Assembly (NCBI GenBank): GCA_040004035.1 | Contig: JAMPLN010000012.1 | Length of the DNA stretch: 64,000 nucleotides | Source of the DNA: Microcoleus vaginatus_C | GTDB taxonomy: Bacteria > Cyanobacteriota > Cyanobacteriia > Cyanobacteriales > Microcoleaceae | Reading direction: 5' to 3' (one strand) | Part shown: positions 1 to 9,689 of the stretch, piece after piece | How the letters are laid out: the number at the start of each line of letters is the position of its first letter | Numbering within the stretch: position 1 is the stretch's first letter | The notes under the pieces: generated by a model | The model's database searches: none | What the model saw: the letters and a program-made list of their open reading frames with translations, nothing else | Told to the model about the DNA's origin: nothing | Translations under genes and position numbers: made by a program

Positions 1-724
1 CCTGACGGCGAATTTCTATCAGTGGCGGTTCCGCCTCTGCGGTTAATTTGGGACAATCCCACCGATCGGAAAACTGCTCAAATGCTTTCTCCGTAACATC
101 TCTGGCCTGTTGTTCATCAATTCCCCCCACTACCACCACAGTCATATTTTCCGGCTGATAGTGCGATCGGTGGAAACAGCGCATTTCGTAGGGAGTTCGG
201 GACATCAGCAGTTCTTCCGTGCCGAGTACCGATCGCCTGTAGGGATGGCGCTGGTAAACTGTTTCCATCATGGCTTGGAAACCCAGCCAATCTGGATTGT
301 CTTGAGCTTGACGGATTTCTTCTAGCACCACATCTCGCTCGCGATCGAATTCCCGATCCGGAATCGAAGCCCGCAGCAGCAATTCTGCCAGTGGCTGCGC
401 TGTTTCTGCTAAATAATCGGCCGCAGCGTTGACGAAAAAATGGGCGTAGTCGTGACTTGTAGCTGCGTTGGCGACACCGCCGCGATTTTCGATTACCTGG
501 TCAAATTCTCCAGGGGCGATCGAATCCGTCCCTTTAAATATCATGTGTTCTAGAAAATGAGCCATTCCCGACCAAGAATCCGGCTCCAGCGTAGCGCCAG
601 CCCTCACCCACACGTCTAGCGCGACCACCGGTGTGGCCGAAATCCGCTGGTGAATGACCGTTAACCCATTATTCAGCTTCCAGACATTGGCTGGGAACTC
701 TAAAGCAGTGAGCAGTTGAGACAA
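1..724 (-). CDS. M16 family zinc peptidase (insulinase/processing-peptidase type), cut by window edge
   Basis: This is the N-terminal 241 codons of an M16 metallopeptidase; the C-terminus lies off the left edge. The zinc motif HxxEH is seen as HFLEHM about 45 residues in, and further family features follow (GTDSIAPGEFD, a NAATSHDYAHF segment, and a downstream REFDRERDVVLEEI helix with the glutamates used for metal binding in this family). The TTG at 724 is the first start codon after an in-frame stop and no ATG precedes the zinc motif, so the start is likely but not certain. There is no obvious signal peptide. A second, different M16 gene lies at 57.7-59.0 kb; the two resemble the paired M16 genes of many cyanobacteria. 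Family assignment is firm; the substrate is unknown. Confidence 0.9.
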   Translation of the reverse strand, partial: MSQLLTALEFPANVWKLNNGLTVIHQRISATPVVALDVWVRAGATLEPDSWSGMAHFLEHMIFKGTDSIAPGEFDQVIENRGGVANAATSHDYAHFFVNAAADYLAETAQPLAELLLRASIPDREFDRERDVVLEEIRQAQDNPDWLGFQAMMETVYQRHPYRRSVLGTEELLMSRTPYEMRCFHRSHYQPENMTVVVVGGIDEQQARDVTEKAFEQFSDRWDCPKLTAEAEPPLIEIRRQ

Positions 725-1026
725 GCTAGTTATTCTTAAACTTTAGTTAACTTCGGCTGCAACTATGGTAGCGCTTTCCAGCTATGCGATCGGGATTAAT
801 TGATACAGAAATCATCACTCATCTGCCATTCATCCTTACTCATCTGTTGTTTTTTGGTTTTTGCTTTTTTTCAAGCAGTCTCAAATACTTACCCTTTTTT
901 TGCTCAAAAGTCAATAGGTTGCGCGGGATATTAATGAATCAGTCGCGAGAAAGAGGATGTTATCAGAATATATCAATAAATTAAGAGATGTAAGAACACT
1001 AAAGACATTGAGAGGAGAAACGACAG
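725..1026. other. Intergenic region, divergent promoter space
   Basis: This stretch separates two divergently transcribed genes. I see no convincing gene. A purine-rich ribosome-binding sequence (GAGAGGAG) sits about 9 bases upstream of the ATG at 1027. Confidence 0.6.
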
Positions 1027-2055
1027 ATGGTAGCTACTCTAGAAGATACTAAGCGCCAAGCGATCGCAACTAAATTAGCAGACATGAAAGCGCTGCAAAA
1101 CCTGTTGATCGCCAACGAGCAATTGTTCATCAATTCCTGCAACGACTCCGAACTAGCCCAGCGCTTCCGGGATATGCTCGAAGACGATCGCAAAAACTTG
1201 GGCGTATTAGAAACCACGATCGTGCAATACGGCATTCAAACCGAGCCCAAAGAAACCACTACAAAAATGATTGAAGAAGTTCAGAAACTCATGCAAGGTT
1301 CTGAACTCACCATGTTTGAAAAAGTCGCTCAGCACGAACTGCTTAAACACAAACAAACAATGAGTGGTTTGTTAATTCACAAAGCTGCTCAAGTAGTCGG
1401 CGCCGACATCGAAGCTGCCATTACCCCGCTCAATACAGTTAACTTTGAAAACCGCGCTCACCAAGAACAACTCAAAGGAGTTCTCGAAATTTTAGGAGTG
1501 CGCGAACTGACCGGCAAAGACCCCGACCAAGGCGTTTGGGCTCGCGTGCAAGATGCAATGGCAGCCATGACCGGCATCATCGGCGGTGCAGTTACCCGCA
1601 GCAAAGATGAGATGAACATCACCGAAATCATCTCAATGGATCACCGCAAAGCCGATACCCTATTTATGGAAATCGCAAGCACCGACGATCCTCAAAAACT
1701 ACAAGAATTCTTCGGTCAACTTTACAAAGACCTCAGCGTTCACGCCGAAGCCGAAGAACAAGTTGTTTACCCAGCAATTCGCAGCTACTACAGCAACACT
1801 CAAGAACTTTACGACGAGCAAGCAGAAATGAAGCAAATGCTCGCCAAGATTAAGTCAATGAGTCCGAGTTCTCCTGAGTTCAAAGCCCAAATCAAACAGC
1901 TCCAAACAGCGGTTCAAGATCACGTAAAAGAAGAAGAAAACGATATGTTCCCTCAAATTCGCCGCAACTTGAGCGAAGCACAAATGGAACAAATGGCTAC
2001 TCAATTCAAAGCAGCCAAAAGCACCATCCAGCAAGAAATGGCTAAGATGAGCTAA
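1027..2055 (+). CDS. Hemerythrin HHE domain protein
   Basis: A 342-residue soluble, very Glu/Lys/Gln-rich protein. The C-terminal half (about 195-320) reads as a hemerythrin HHE four-helix bundle: a DHRKAD segment near 205, SVHAEAEEQVVYP near 237-249, and DHVKEEENDMFP near 298-309 supply the His and Glu ligands for a di-iron site. The first 160 residues form another helical, ferritin-like bundle with HELLKHKQ and a long amphipathic stretch; I read this as a ferritin/DUF892-like domain but cannot prove it. The gene stands alone with a good ribosome-binding site and a downstream hairpin. Likely roles are iron, oxygen or nitric oxide binding or stress protection, inferred from the family only. 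Confidence 0.85.
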   Translation: MVATLEDTKRQAIATKLADMKALQNLLIANEQLFINSCNDSELAQRFRDMLEDDRKNLGVLETTIVQYGIQTEPKETTTKMIEEVQKLMQGSELTMFEKVAQHELLKHKQTMSGLLIHKAAQVVGADIEAAITPLNTVNFENRAHQEQLKGVLEILGVRELTGKDPDQGVWARVQDAMAAMTGIIGGAVTRSKDEMNITEIISMDHRKADTLFMEIASTDDPQKLQEFFGQLYKDLSVHAEAEEQVVYPAIRSYYSNTQELYDEQAEMKQMLAKIKSMSPSSPEFKAQIKQLQTAVQDHVKEEENDMFPQIRRNLSEAQMEQMATQFKAAKSTIQQEMAKMS

Positions 2056-2116
2056 TTTAGCAGCGAGCTAATTGTAGCTCTAGGTGAGCTCCAAACTAGG
2101 TAAACTGCAACCTATC

Positions 2117-2150
2117 AATCCCGCTACTAACGTGGCGGGATTACTGTTTT
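2117..2150 (+). terminator. Likely terminator of the hemerythrin gene
   Basis: A perfect 8-bp stem (AATCCCGC / GCGGGATT) with a 10-base loop begins about 60 bases after the stop codon and is followed shortly by TTTT. Confidence 0.6.
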
Positions 2151-2447
2151 GTGTAAACTCACCAATGTTCAAACACTAATATCAAATCTGTTAGCATCGG
2201 AATTATTCATTCATCTATTCTTTTAATCTGCGTGAATCAGCGTCAATCCCTGGTCATCTGCGGTTCAGCAATTCTTTTTTTTTGCCGCAGATGAGGGGAG
2301 ATAAACACAGATTAACGCAGATTAATTGTATCAATTTCGGTTGCACCGTCCGTGATGGTTGACCCTTCGGCGAAGCAGAGTGGGTATCAGTGTTGACTGG
2401 ATTTTACACCCGATAATGCTAGCAGATTGAATATAACTAAAAAAATG

Positions 2448-2491
2448 AATAAACCCGCCCTAGGTAACGTGGTTGTGTGGGCGGGTTTATT
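2448..2491. terminator. Strong palindrome, probable bidirectional terminator
   Basis: Arms AATAAACCCGCCC and GGGCGGGTTTATT pair perfectly around an 18-base loop, with A-rich sequence on one side and T-rich on the other. It lies downstream of the convergent short-chain dehydrogenase gene. The GGCGGGTTT core recurs near 3.55, 3.66, 13.56 and 44.25 kb, so it also belongs to a dispersed palindrome family. Confidence 0.55.
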
Positions 2492-2574
2492 TAGATTGTG
2501 AGTTATAGTCAGAAGGTGTGGGTGAAAGTCGCCCCCACAAAATGCGGTTATTGATATCTCAAATCGCCACAAAT

Positions 2575-3435
2575 CTATCCGTTAATCACAGATCCGCCGT
2601 TGGGATGCAAAATTTGACCAGTCATGTAAGACGAATCTTTTGAAGCTAAAAACACGAAGCTGGGGGCAACTTCATCGGGTTGACCGGCGCGTCCCAAGGC
2701 CGTGTCTGCACCAAATTTCTCCACTTTTTCTTCAGGGAAAGTTGCAGGAATTAGAGGCGTCCAAATCGGGCCGGGGGCGACTCCGTTGACGCGAATTCCT
2801 TTCTCAGCTAAACTTTGAGACAAAGAGCGGGTAAAGGCAACAATTGCTCCTTTTGTGGAGGAGTAATCTAGCAATTGTTGATTGCCTTTGTAGGCGGTGA
2901 CAGAGGTAGTGTTGATAATTGCACTTCCCTCTTTGAGGTGTTTGAGAGCGGCTTTGGTGAGATAAAACATCGAGAAAATGTTGGTGCGGAAGGTGCGCTC
3001 TAATTGTTCGGCGGTGATGTTTTCTATGCTTTCTTGTGGATGCTGTTCGGCGGCGTTGTTGACGAGGATGTCGAGGCTACCAAATTCTTTAACTGTTTGT
3101 TCTACAAGGTTTTGACAAACGTTTTCGTCGCCGATGTCGCCGGCGATCGCAATACAGCGCCGGCCTTGTTGTTCGATCGCCTCTTTGGTTTTTTTGGCAT
3201 CATCATCTTCGTTAAGATAGCTGATGACCACGTTAGCGCCTTCTTTGGCAAAGGCGATCGCCACTGCACGCCCGATACCGCTGTCTCCGCCGGTAATTAA
3301 GGCTACTTTATCCCGCAATTTGTCGCTACCGCGATATCCCTCGGCGAAGGATTGAGGTTGCGGAGTCATTTGGGATTCTATACCGGGTTGCTGTTCTTGA
3401 TGTTGAGCCGGATTAATCTTCTGTTCGGTTGGCAT
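2575..3435 (-). CDS. Short-chain dehydrogenase/reductase (SDR), stress-type
   Basis: A 286-residue NAD(P)-dependent SDR. The nucleotide-binding motif TGGDSGIG lies at about 48-55, the NNAA motif near 126, and the catalytic Ser-Tyr-Lys set is visible as NTTSVTAYK followed by DYSSTKGA. A PGPIWTPL motif and the C-terminal SYMTGQILHPNGG are typical of classical SDRs. The N-terminal extension of about 40 Gln/Pro-rich residues matches the general-stress (YhdG/YdaD, GSP39-like) subgroup. It is a single-gene unit. The dehydrogenase class is firm; the substrate is unknown. Confidence 0.9.
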   Translation of the reverse strand: MPTEQKINPAQHQEQQPGIESQMTPQPQSFAEGYRGSDKLRDKVALITGGDSGIGRAVAIAFAKEGANVVISYLNEDDDAKKTKEAIEQQGRRCIAIAGDIGDENVCQNLVEQTVKEFGSLDILVNNAAEQHPQESIENITAEQLERTFRTNIFSMFYLTKAALKHLKEGSAIINTTSVTAYKGNQQLLDYSSTKGAIVAFTRSLSQSLAEKGIRVNGVAPGPIWTPLIPATFPEEKVEKFGADTALGRAGQPDEVAPSFVFLASKDSSYMTGQILHPNGGSVING

Positions 3436-3834
3436 AAAAAATTCCTCTAAGTTCTACCTCTATAAATAAAGGTTTTCTGTAACTAGGGAATCGCTCTTTT
3501 TGCCGATCGCGCCCTACCACTAAAGACAGTAATTAAAGATATAAATAAACCCGTCAGCCGAGCCCATGATTGTGGAGGGCTGGTTTATATAAATTGTGAG
3601 TTTTCCTCAAATATTGTCGGTAAAACGCGCCCCTACGAGCATCGCGATATATTTGTTGTAGAGGCGGGTTTCACGAAAAATATTTCCGGTAATTAAAGAA
3701 ATTGATAAACCCGCCGCGCGAGCCTCTAAATTATTGTCAAAATAGTAAAAAGCACGCCAAAACATCATTTGACGTGCAGTTTTAACAAGCTAGTTGCTAA
3801 TTGCTGAGTCTCAAACTAGAGACCTAACTTAAGA
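3436..3834. other. Intergenic region packed with GGCGGGTTT palindromes
   Basis: No gene is visible. The stretch holds imperfect inverted repeats with arms such as ATAAACCCG / GGGCTGGTTTAT (3543-3592) and GAGGCGGGTTT / AAACCCGCC (3660-3715). Both look like members of a dispersed palindrome family seen elsewhere in the window. Confidence 0.5.
3746..3784 (-). terminator. Terminator of the SdrD-B repeat gene
   Basis: Read on the minus strand, a GCACGTCAAA / TTTTGGCGTGC stem is followed by TTTTTA, about 50 bases after the stop codon at 3835. This is a good intrinsic terminator for the upstream 2.4-kb gene. Confidence 0.65.
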
Positions 3835-6276
3835 TTAAAGCAGCGAATTCGTAGGCTGAGGAGGAACGACGAACAATGATTCATCGTCACGCTCCTGAGC
3901 TTTTAAAAACGAGTCGATCAAACCCTCCGCCGACTCTTTCAAGAAAGCGGCGAAATTATCAACATAAGCCACACCAGCATCATCAAGTACGATCGAGTTA
4001 TCGACGCTGCTAGCTTTCACCAGAGCCGCCGCTGAAGGGTCGAAGTTATTCAGCTCATCGGGATCGGGGATGCTAGAAGCAGTTACCACACCCGTGCCGC
4101 CAGTCAACGGATCGGTGCTAGCACCAGTTAGGTCTGTTGTCTGTACTGGTGTCGCTACGATCGGCGTTACAAAAGTATTTGGCCCCGGCACCGAGAACGT
4201 AACAGGGTTAGGCCCTGTCGGAATGGGGAACGGGTTGGGAACACCTGGAGCGTTGAAAACTTCCAATACCGAGTAGTTGCCTGGAGCTATATTGGTGAAC
4301 AGGGCAATACCATTGGCATCAGTCCTTACCAGAGGCTCGGTACCAGCATCGTAGCGGCCATTGTTGTTCAAATCCAAGGTGAACGGGATGTCTTGCAAAG
4401 GAGGCTCACCCTGATCTTGCAGGCCGTTGCGGTTGTCGTCCCGGAATTTGGGAACTATCAAGTTAAAGAACTGGCCGTTGCCCACCAAAGCACAAGTAAA
4501 CGTTTGGTTTGCGCCCAGAACGATGTCCAGTGGTTGAGTAGTTTGGAAAGAATTGGAAGGCACAACTTCCCGGACTCGGTAAATACCGGGGGTCAAATTG
4601 CCAAACTCCCAGCGGCCGAACTGATCGCTGACGGTACTTGCTTCTCCGGCATCAAGGGCGTCGTTACCGTTGCTGTCGAGGTAGATTGTGACCCCTGCGA
4701 TCGGCGTTTCAAAGCCGTCTCGGTAGCCGTTGCCGTTCAAGTCTTGGAATTTGCACCCAGTAATCCGGCTGTTGGGGGTGTTGCCAAAGACAACGTTGGC
4801 ATCTTGAGTGCTGAGGTTGAACTGCACCCGATCCGGAGTAGTAGGACTAAAACCAGCTTGTGGCACTTCCCGAACCACATAATTGCCCGGTTCCAGGTTG
4901 GTGAAAGCACCGCGCCCGTTGGCATCAGTTACTAGCGACTGTTCCCCTGTGTCGAGGGCGCCGTTGTCGTTGGCATCAAGGTAGACAGTGATGCCGGGAA
5001 TTCCTACTTCTTGTGGAGTGTTGCCCGGTTCGTAACGACCGTTAGCGTTCTGATCGTTGTATTTGAAGATCGTGATGTTAGGGCGCGTATTCCCGACAGC
5101 ACCGCTACCTGGATTTACCAAAATCGGGGTGAAGAAGACTGCGGGTTCCGGGTTGACCGGCGGGAACGGGGGCGGGAAGTTCGCCGAAACGATCCGCTGA
5201 CCGCCTGGAACTGTTGGATCAGCTACTATGAAAGGCAGCGTTCCCTGCTGTCGCGATAGATCCCCAGGGGCTGTGACTTCTACCGGGTTCTCGGTAGTGT
5301 TAATTGGCGGCTGGTTGGCTATGAATGTTTCAAAGGTTTCCAATACCGAGTAGCTGCCAGCTTTCAAATCTCTGAAGGTAGCCCTACCATCAGGGCCAGT
5401 GAAGACCTGCGGTTCGCCCGCGTCTGTCCTGCCGTTCCGGTTCAAATCGAGGATGAACGGGATGCCGGAGAGGGCAACTTCGCCGGAGTCTTGTATGCCG
5501 TTGGCGTTGTCGTCTCGGAATTTGAATATCGGGATTTCGTACAGGGGAGTGTTGCCCACTTGAGCGCAGGCCCAGATTTCGTTGAGGCCGAGGTTAATGT
5601 CAAGCAGGGGGGTGCTGTCGGGGGGGGTGCTTTGGGGAAAATCTCTTTCTAACGGTTCAGTGCCCGGCCCGTTGGCGCGCTCTTCCCGAATCCGGTAAAG
5701 CCCTGGCTGCAAATTGCGGAATCGGTACTCGCCGTTTCTATCGGTTAAGGTAGTGGGTTCGTCTGCATCTAGCTGACCGTTGTTGTTGGAATCGATATAG
5801 ATTCTGACGTTTTCCATCGGGGGTTCACTCCCGTCTCGAAAGCCGTCGTTGTCTACATCGAGGTATTTGCAGCCAATAATCTCACTGCCACCTGTAGCAT
5901 TACCGAACAACACTGTGGCATTAATGCCGGCAAGGGTGACGACGACTGGGTTTGCCGTTGTCGGGGTGAAATTGGGTGGCGGGATTTCCCTGACAGTATA
6001 GGTGCCTGGAAGCAAGCCTGGAAATACGAAGTTTCCGCTGGCGTTGGTCAACGTCGAGGGTTCACCTGGCTCGACAGTGCCGTTGTTATTGGTGTCAATA
6101 AAGATTTGGACGTTGGGGAGTCCCGGTTCGCCTGGCTCTCGAATGCCGTTGCGGTTCTGGTCGTTGAACTTGGTACCCTGGATACCCGCAGGAGCGTTGC
6201 CAAAATTGATGGTTGGCGGTAGCACTACTGGGGGTAATACAGGAGTTACCTGACTAGCTCTTATTTGGTCTGTCAT
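3835..6276 (-). CDS. SdrD-B-repeat, Ca-binding surface-type protein (6 repeats)
   Basis: About 813 residues made mainly of six SdrD-B / Cna-B-like beta-sandwich repeats of roughly 90-110 residues. Each has a GxKFxDxNxNGxxDxGE entry motif, a central DxNxNGxxDxGEP calcium-loop motif, and a closing GxYxVRE or SVLE strand. Repeats 1/4, 2/5 and 3/6 pair best, suggesting a three-repeat block that duplicated. Met7 of the open frame (6276) is chosen: it has AAGGAA about 11 bases upstream and gives MTDQIRASQ, which matches the MSEFRTASQ start of the neighbouring paralogue. There is no N-terminal signal peptide or sorting motif, so export, if it happens, would need a non-Sec route such as type I. The C-terminus (last 100 residues) is acidic and unrelated to the repeats. 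Adhesive or S-layer-like function is inference. Confidence 0.8.
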   Translation of the reverse strand: MTDQIRASQVTPVLPPVVLPPTINFGNAPAGIQGTKFNDQNRNGIREPGEPGLPNVQIFIDTNNNGTVEPGEPSTLTNASGNFVFPGLLPGTYTVREIPPPNFTPTTANPVVVTLAGINATVLFGNATGGSEIIGCKYLDVDNDGFRDGSEPPMENVRIYIDSNNNGQLDADEPTTLTDRNGEYRFRNLQPGLYRIREERANGPGTEPLERDFPQSTPPDSTPLLDINLGLNEIWACAQVGNTPLYEIPIFKFRDDNANGIQDSGEVALSGIPFILDLNRNGRTDAGEPQVFTGPDGRATFRDLKAGSYSVLETFETFIANQPPINTTENPVEVTAPGDLSRQQGTLPFIVADPTVPGGQRIVSANFPPPFPPVNPEPAVFFTPILVNPGSGAVGNTRPNITIFKYNDQNANGRYEPGNTPQEVGIPGITVYLDANDNGALDTGEQSLVTDANGRGAFTNLEPGNYVVREVPQAGFSPTTPDRVQFNLSTQDANVVFGNTPNSRITGCKFQDLNGNGYRDGFETPIAGVTIYLDSNGNDALDAGEASTVSDQFGRWEFGNLTPGIYRVREVVPSNSFQTTQPLDIVLGANQTFTCALVGNGQFFNLIVPKFRDDNRNGLQDQGEPPLQDIPFTLDLNNNGRYDAGTEPLVRTDANGIALFTNIAPGNYSVLEVFNAPGVPNPFPIPTGPNPVTFSVPGPNTFVTPIVATPVQTTDLTGASTDPLTGGTGVVTASSIPDPDELNNFDPSAAALVKASSVDNSIVLDDAGVAYVDNFAAFLKESAEGLIDSFLKAQERDDESLFVVPPQPTNSLL

Positions 6277-6821
6277 GATTTTCTTTTCCTTCACACCTAA
6301 ATCTACGTAAGCTACAGGCTACTGTATCACTTTGTCAATCAGCAGTTAGCTGCTGCTAGCGACTGACGATCGCTACTCAATCATACATACGTCTACGTTG
6401 CTCGAAGGTTCCTCATCTAACATCAGGCTTACTCCAGCTTTGTCGCACGAGATTATATCAGGTTTTGAATAGCTGTGGCAATTTGAGCGCAATATCTTCA
6501 AGATTTGCGCCCTGAGTTCTTCTGCCCGTGGACACTTGCTGTTTAGAGCTGGAACAACGTTAAGATTCACTGAACCTCGGTGAATTGAGCGACCTGGCCA
6601 CGAGGGCGATCGCACTTGGGGAATTGTCTGATAATTCCTAAAAACAGGTATGATACTGCCTCTGAATCTTGCTCCTCATATACAAGCCAGGTTTGGGCTT
6701 CCCGGAACTCTGGCTATGCGTTGGAGGTTGCCAACAATAGGGTATCACGCGATCGCCCTTTAACCTCTTCCTAATTTTTATCTGCGGTTTGGGATGCGGG
6801 GCGATCGAGTTTTGTGTCACC
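6277..6821. other. Intergenic region between the two SdrD-B genes
   Basis: Short open frames here have no recognisable family and no good start, and I do not call them. Several GCGATCG sites are present. The region probably holds the promoter of the downstream SdrD-B gene. Confidence 0.4.
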
Positions 6822-8750
6822 CTACATAACCGATAAATCTCTCGCCGCCACAGTGCTGACCGAGTTCCCGATCGCCCCTTTAATTAATTCATTTTTGTTG
6901 ACAAGTTCCCCAATTTGTGCATTAGGCTCCAGACCTAAATTCTGTTGCCCAAAGTTAGGAATACTGGCTAAATTCGCAAAAGGTAGATCAACCCAAAAAT
7001 TACTAATTTGATCACTATCACGAGCCTGACTCAAAAGCAAGCTATCCGGCCCAATCTTGCCTGCAGGTTCGCCCGCATAGTTTCTGGCATCCGTCAGCGG
7101 GTCGCCCAAGGATTTAGCCGACCTACCCTCAGCCTCTCCCGTCACCAAATCTCCCGTCACCACATCGATGCTGCTAGCCCGAATCTCTGCCGAGACAACA
7201 ACCACCGCAGGCGGAGTAGTTAGAATGAAACCCGGCGGCGGAACTTCGCGGACAACATAACTACCTACCGGAACATTGCGGAAACTGTAATTGCCCTGAA
7301 GGTCGCTTAAGGTACTCGCTTCGCCCGGATCTAAACTGCTGTTGTTGTTGAGGTCGATGTAAATTTGAGTGTTGGCGATCGGCGGTTCCCCGGGATCTAG
7401 GCGGCCGTTGGCGTTAAAATCGTTAAATTTCACACCGCTGATCGTGCCCGTCACCAACACGTTACCAAAGCTGAGATTAGTGGCATTCGTGCCGTTGCCC
7501 ACGGTGAGCGGAGTCGGATTGGGCGTGGTTTGTAGAAAACCGGGCTGCGGGACTTCCCTTACCACATAGGTCCCTGGAGGCAAATTGATAAAAGAGAAAT
7601 TACCTTCGGGGTTGGTTAAAGTCGAAGGTTCGCCCGGATCTAAACTGCCGTTGTTGTTGAAATCAAGGTAAATCGGCCAGTTGGCAACTCTCGGTTCCGT
7701 CGGTTCGTTGATGCCGTTAGCGTTGAGGTCGTTGAACTTGAAGCCGCTGATGCTGCCGGTAGGAAAATTGTTGCCGAAATTGACGCCGACAGCGTTGGTA
7801 TTGCCGGTGATGTCGATCGGGCCTGGATTTGGCGTAGTCTGTACCCATCCAGGTTGCTGGACTTCCCTCACCAAATACCGGCCGGGAGAAACATTGGCAA
7901 AAGTGTAGTTGCCTTGCGGGTTTGTGATGGTGTTGGGTTCGCCCGGATCAAAGCTGCTGTTGCCGTTGAGGTCGAGGTAAATTGGCCAGTTGGGCAGAGG
8001 GGGGTCTGTCGCATCTCGGACGCTGTTGGCATTGAGGTCGTTGAACTTGACACCGCTGATGCTGCCGACAAAAAAGACATTCCCAAAATTGATGTTGTTG
8101 ACAGTGGCGTTGGAAGTAACGTTAATCGGCCCAGGGTCAGGCGTGGTTTGGAGAAAACCTGGTTGCTGGACTTCTCTCACCAAATATGTATCTGCAGGAA
8201 TATTGACAAAAGCGTAATTGCCTTCAAAATTTGTCAAAGTAACAGGTTCGCCGCCGTCTAGCCTGTTGTTGCGGTTGAGATCGAGGTAAATTTGCCAGTT
8301 AGCTAGCCCTTGTTCCCCGGGATCTCGGCTGCTGTTGTTGTTGATGTCGTTGAATTTTGTGCCTGCGATCGTCCCTGCGTTAAAGTTGTTGCCAAAATTG
8401 ATATTGCCAACGTTTGTCCCGCTGGTAATTGTGATGGGTGCGGGATTTGGGGTAGTTTGGCGAAAGTTCGGCTGCTGGACTTCCCTAACTTGGTAAGTTC
8501 CCGGCGGCAGGTTGGCGAAGATGTAGTTGCCTTGCGGGTTTGTGAGGGTGGAAGGTTCGTTAAATTCTGGCTGGCCGTTGTTGTTGAGGTCGAGGTAGAT
8601 TTGCCAGTTGGGAATGGGGACTTCTCCGGGATCTGGGAGGCCGTTGGCGTTGAAGTCGTTGTATTTGGTGCCGCTGATGCTGCCGACTTGGAAGTTCCCG
8701 ATGTTGACGTTGCCGATGTCTATTTGGCTGGCGGTTCTGAATTCGGACAT
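6822..8750 (-). CDS. SdrD-B-repeat, Ca-binding surface-type protein (5 repeats)
   Basis: A paralogue of the neighbouring six-repeat protein, in the same orientation. Five near-regular repeats of about 103 residues start with G(S/T)I(S/A)GxKFND and contain YLDLNNN...DPGEP calcium-type loops and a PPGTYxVREV closing strand. Each ends with a TTPNPxPI segment and NFGN linker. The C-terminal 130 residues are unique. The ATG at 8750 is preferred because its MSEFRTASQ start aligns with MTDQIRASQ of the partner; a TTG at 8819 would add 23 residues. No signal peptide is visible from either start. The high similarity among repeats suggests internal duplication. Family assignment is good; surface adhesion is inference. 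Confidence 0.8.
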   Translation of the reverse strand: MSEFRTASQIDIGNVNIGNFQVGSISGTKYNDFNANGLPDPGEVPIPNWQIYLDLNNNGQPEFNEPSTLTNPQGNYIFANLPPGTYQVREVQQPNFRQTTPNPAPITITSGTNVGNINFGNNFNAGTIAGTKFNDINNNSSRDPGEQGLANWQIYLDLNRNNRLDGGEPVTLTNFEGNYAFVNIPADTYLVREVQQPGFLQTTPDPGPINVTSNATVNNINFGNVFFVGSISGVKFNDLNANSVRDATDPPLPNWPIYLDLNGNSSFDPGEPNTITNPQGNYTFANVSPGRYLVREVQQPGWVQTTPNPGPIDITGNTNAVGVNFGNNFPTGSISGFKFNDLNANGINEPTEPRVANWPIYLDFNNNGSLDPGEPSTLTNPEGNFSFINLPPGTYVVREVPQPGFLQTTPNPTPLTVGNGTNATNLSFGNVLVTGTISGVKFNDFNANGRLDPGEPPIANTQIYIDLNNNSSLDPGEASTLSDLQGNYSFRNVPVGSYVVREVPPPGFILTTPPAVVVVSAEIRASSIDVVTGDLVTGEAEGRSAKSLGDPLTDARNYAGEPAGKIGPDSLLLSQARDSDQISNFWVDLPFANLASIPNFGQQNLGLEPNAQIGELVNKNELIKGAIGNSVSTVAARDLSVM

Positions 8751-9014
8751 GGTGTTGCTGGGGCCCAATGAACGCGGTTCAATGTTTTCTGTAGGGCAAT
8801 CTAGCAGTTTTTTTGCCAATTGCAGCTATTTGAGAGGGATAAATTATTTTTAGGAAAGGGAAGGGGAGAAAGTTGTGAGTTTTGAGTTAACTGGTTCGCA
8901 GACATAGCCAGGGAATCAGTTAATGCCTTCTGCCCAATTCCCTATGCCGAAATTCGCAATTTTTTCCAGATTTGATGTACGATCGCTACCAGTTTTGCAG
9001 AGGTCGAATTCCCA

Positions 9015-9689
9015 ATGTCCCAAAACTTGACAGCAAGCTGGAATAAAGCCCGCGAGGTTCCGAGTTTGCTCTTCGGCTGGAGTTTGTGCGGTTTATTGGC
9101 AATAGGCTCGATCGCCCCTACTCCTGCTGTCGCACAGCTACCTACCTCCGAACAGAGTAACAGCAATAGCTCGATCGCCCAAACAGGTGCGATCGTCCGC
9201 CCCACGCTCAAATTGGGTAGCCGAGGGTCGGAAGTGATCGAACTCCAAGCTGCTCTTAAATTATTGGGCTTTTACCCTGACACTGTAGACGGGATTTTCT
9301 CACAAAGCACCGCTAGATCTGTGTCTCAGTTCCAGGAAGCAGCAGGTCTGCCTCCCGACGCCATAGTCGGTCAAGATACTTGGAATCGGCTGTTTCCTGC
9401 AGCTAGCGCGATCGAGAACCCCATCGCTAACGATCCTGTAAATCCCGACAACTCAGAGATTAACCCCCAAGCGCAGCTAACCAATTTTCCGGTTTTGAGA
9501 AGACGAATGCGGGGGCGGGCAGTCAGAGATTTGCAAGAACGGCTGCGGGCCAAGGGATTTTTGCGGGTGAGTGCTGACGGCGTTTTCGGCCCGGAAACTC
9601 AAGCTGCTGTCAAGGCGGCTCAGCGACAATATCAACTGCCAGCAGACGGCATTGTCGGCCGCGCAACTTGGGAAGCTCTGCTGCGTTGA
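9015..9689 (+). CDS. Secreted protein with two peptidoglycan-binding domains
   Basis: A 224-residue exported protein. A hydrophobic segment at about 18-36 followed by APTPAVAQ looks like a Sec signal peptide with cleavage near residue 41. Two PG_binding_1 domains follow, at about 63-118 (LKLGSRGSEVIELQ...GLPPDAIVGQDTW) and 163-222 (RRRMRGRAVRDLQ...QLPADGIVGRATW), each with the typical DGxFGxxTxxAVxxFQ pattern. There is no catalytic domain, so it probably binds cell wall or assists a partner enzyme. It is divergent from the SdrD-B gene across a 264-bp region. Confidence 0.85.
   Translation: MSQNLTASWNKAREVPSLLFGWSLCGLLAIGSIAPTPAVAQLPTSEQSNSNSSIAQTGAIVRPTLKLGSRGSEVIELQAALKLLGFYPDTVDGIFSQSTARSVSQFQEAAGLPPDAIVGQDTWNRLFPAASAIENPIANDPVNPDNSEINPQAQLTNFPVLRRRMRGRAVRDLQERLRAKGFLRVSADGVFGPETQAAVKAAQRQYQLPADGIVGRATWEALLR

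Noticed and set aside
4393..4935. 180-residue plus-strand frame inside the SdrD-B gene
   Set aside because: Shadow of the repeat-rich minus-strand gene.
6373..6615. 80-residue frame between the SdrD-B genes
   Set aside because: No start signal, family or coding bias.
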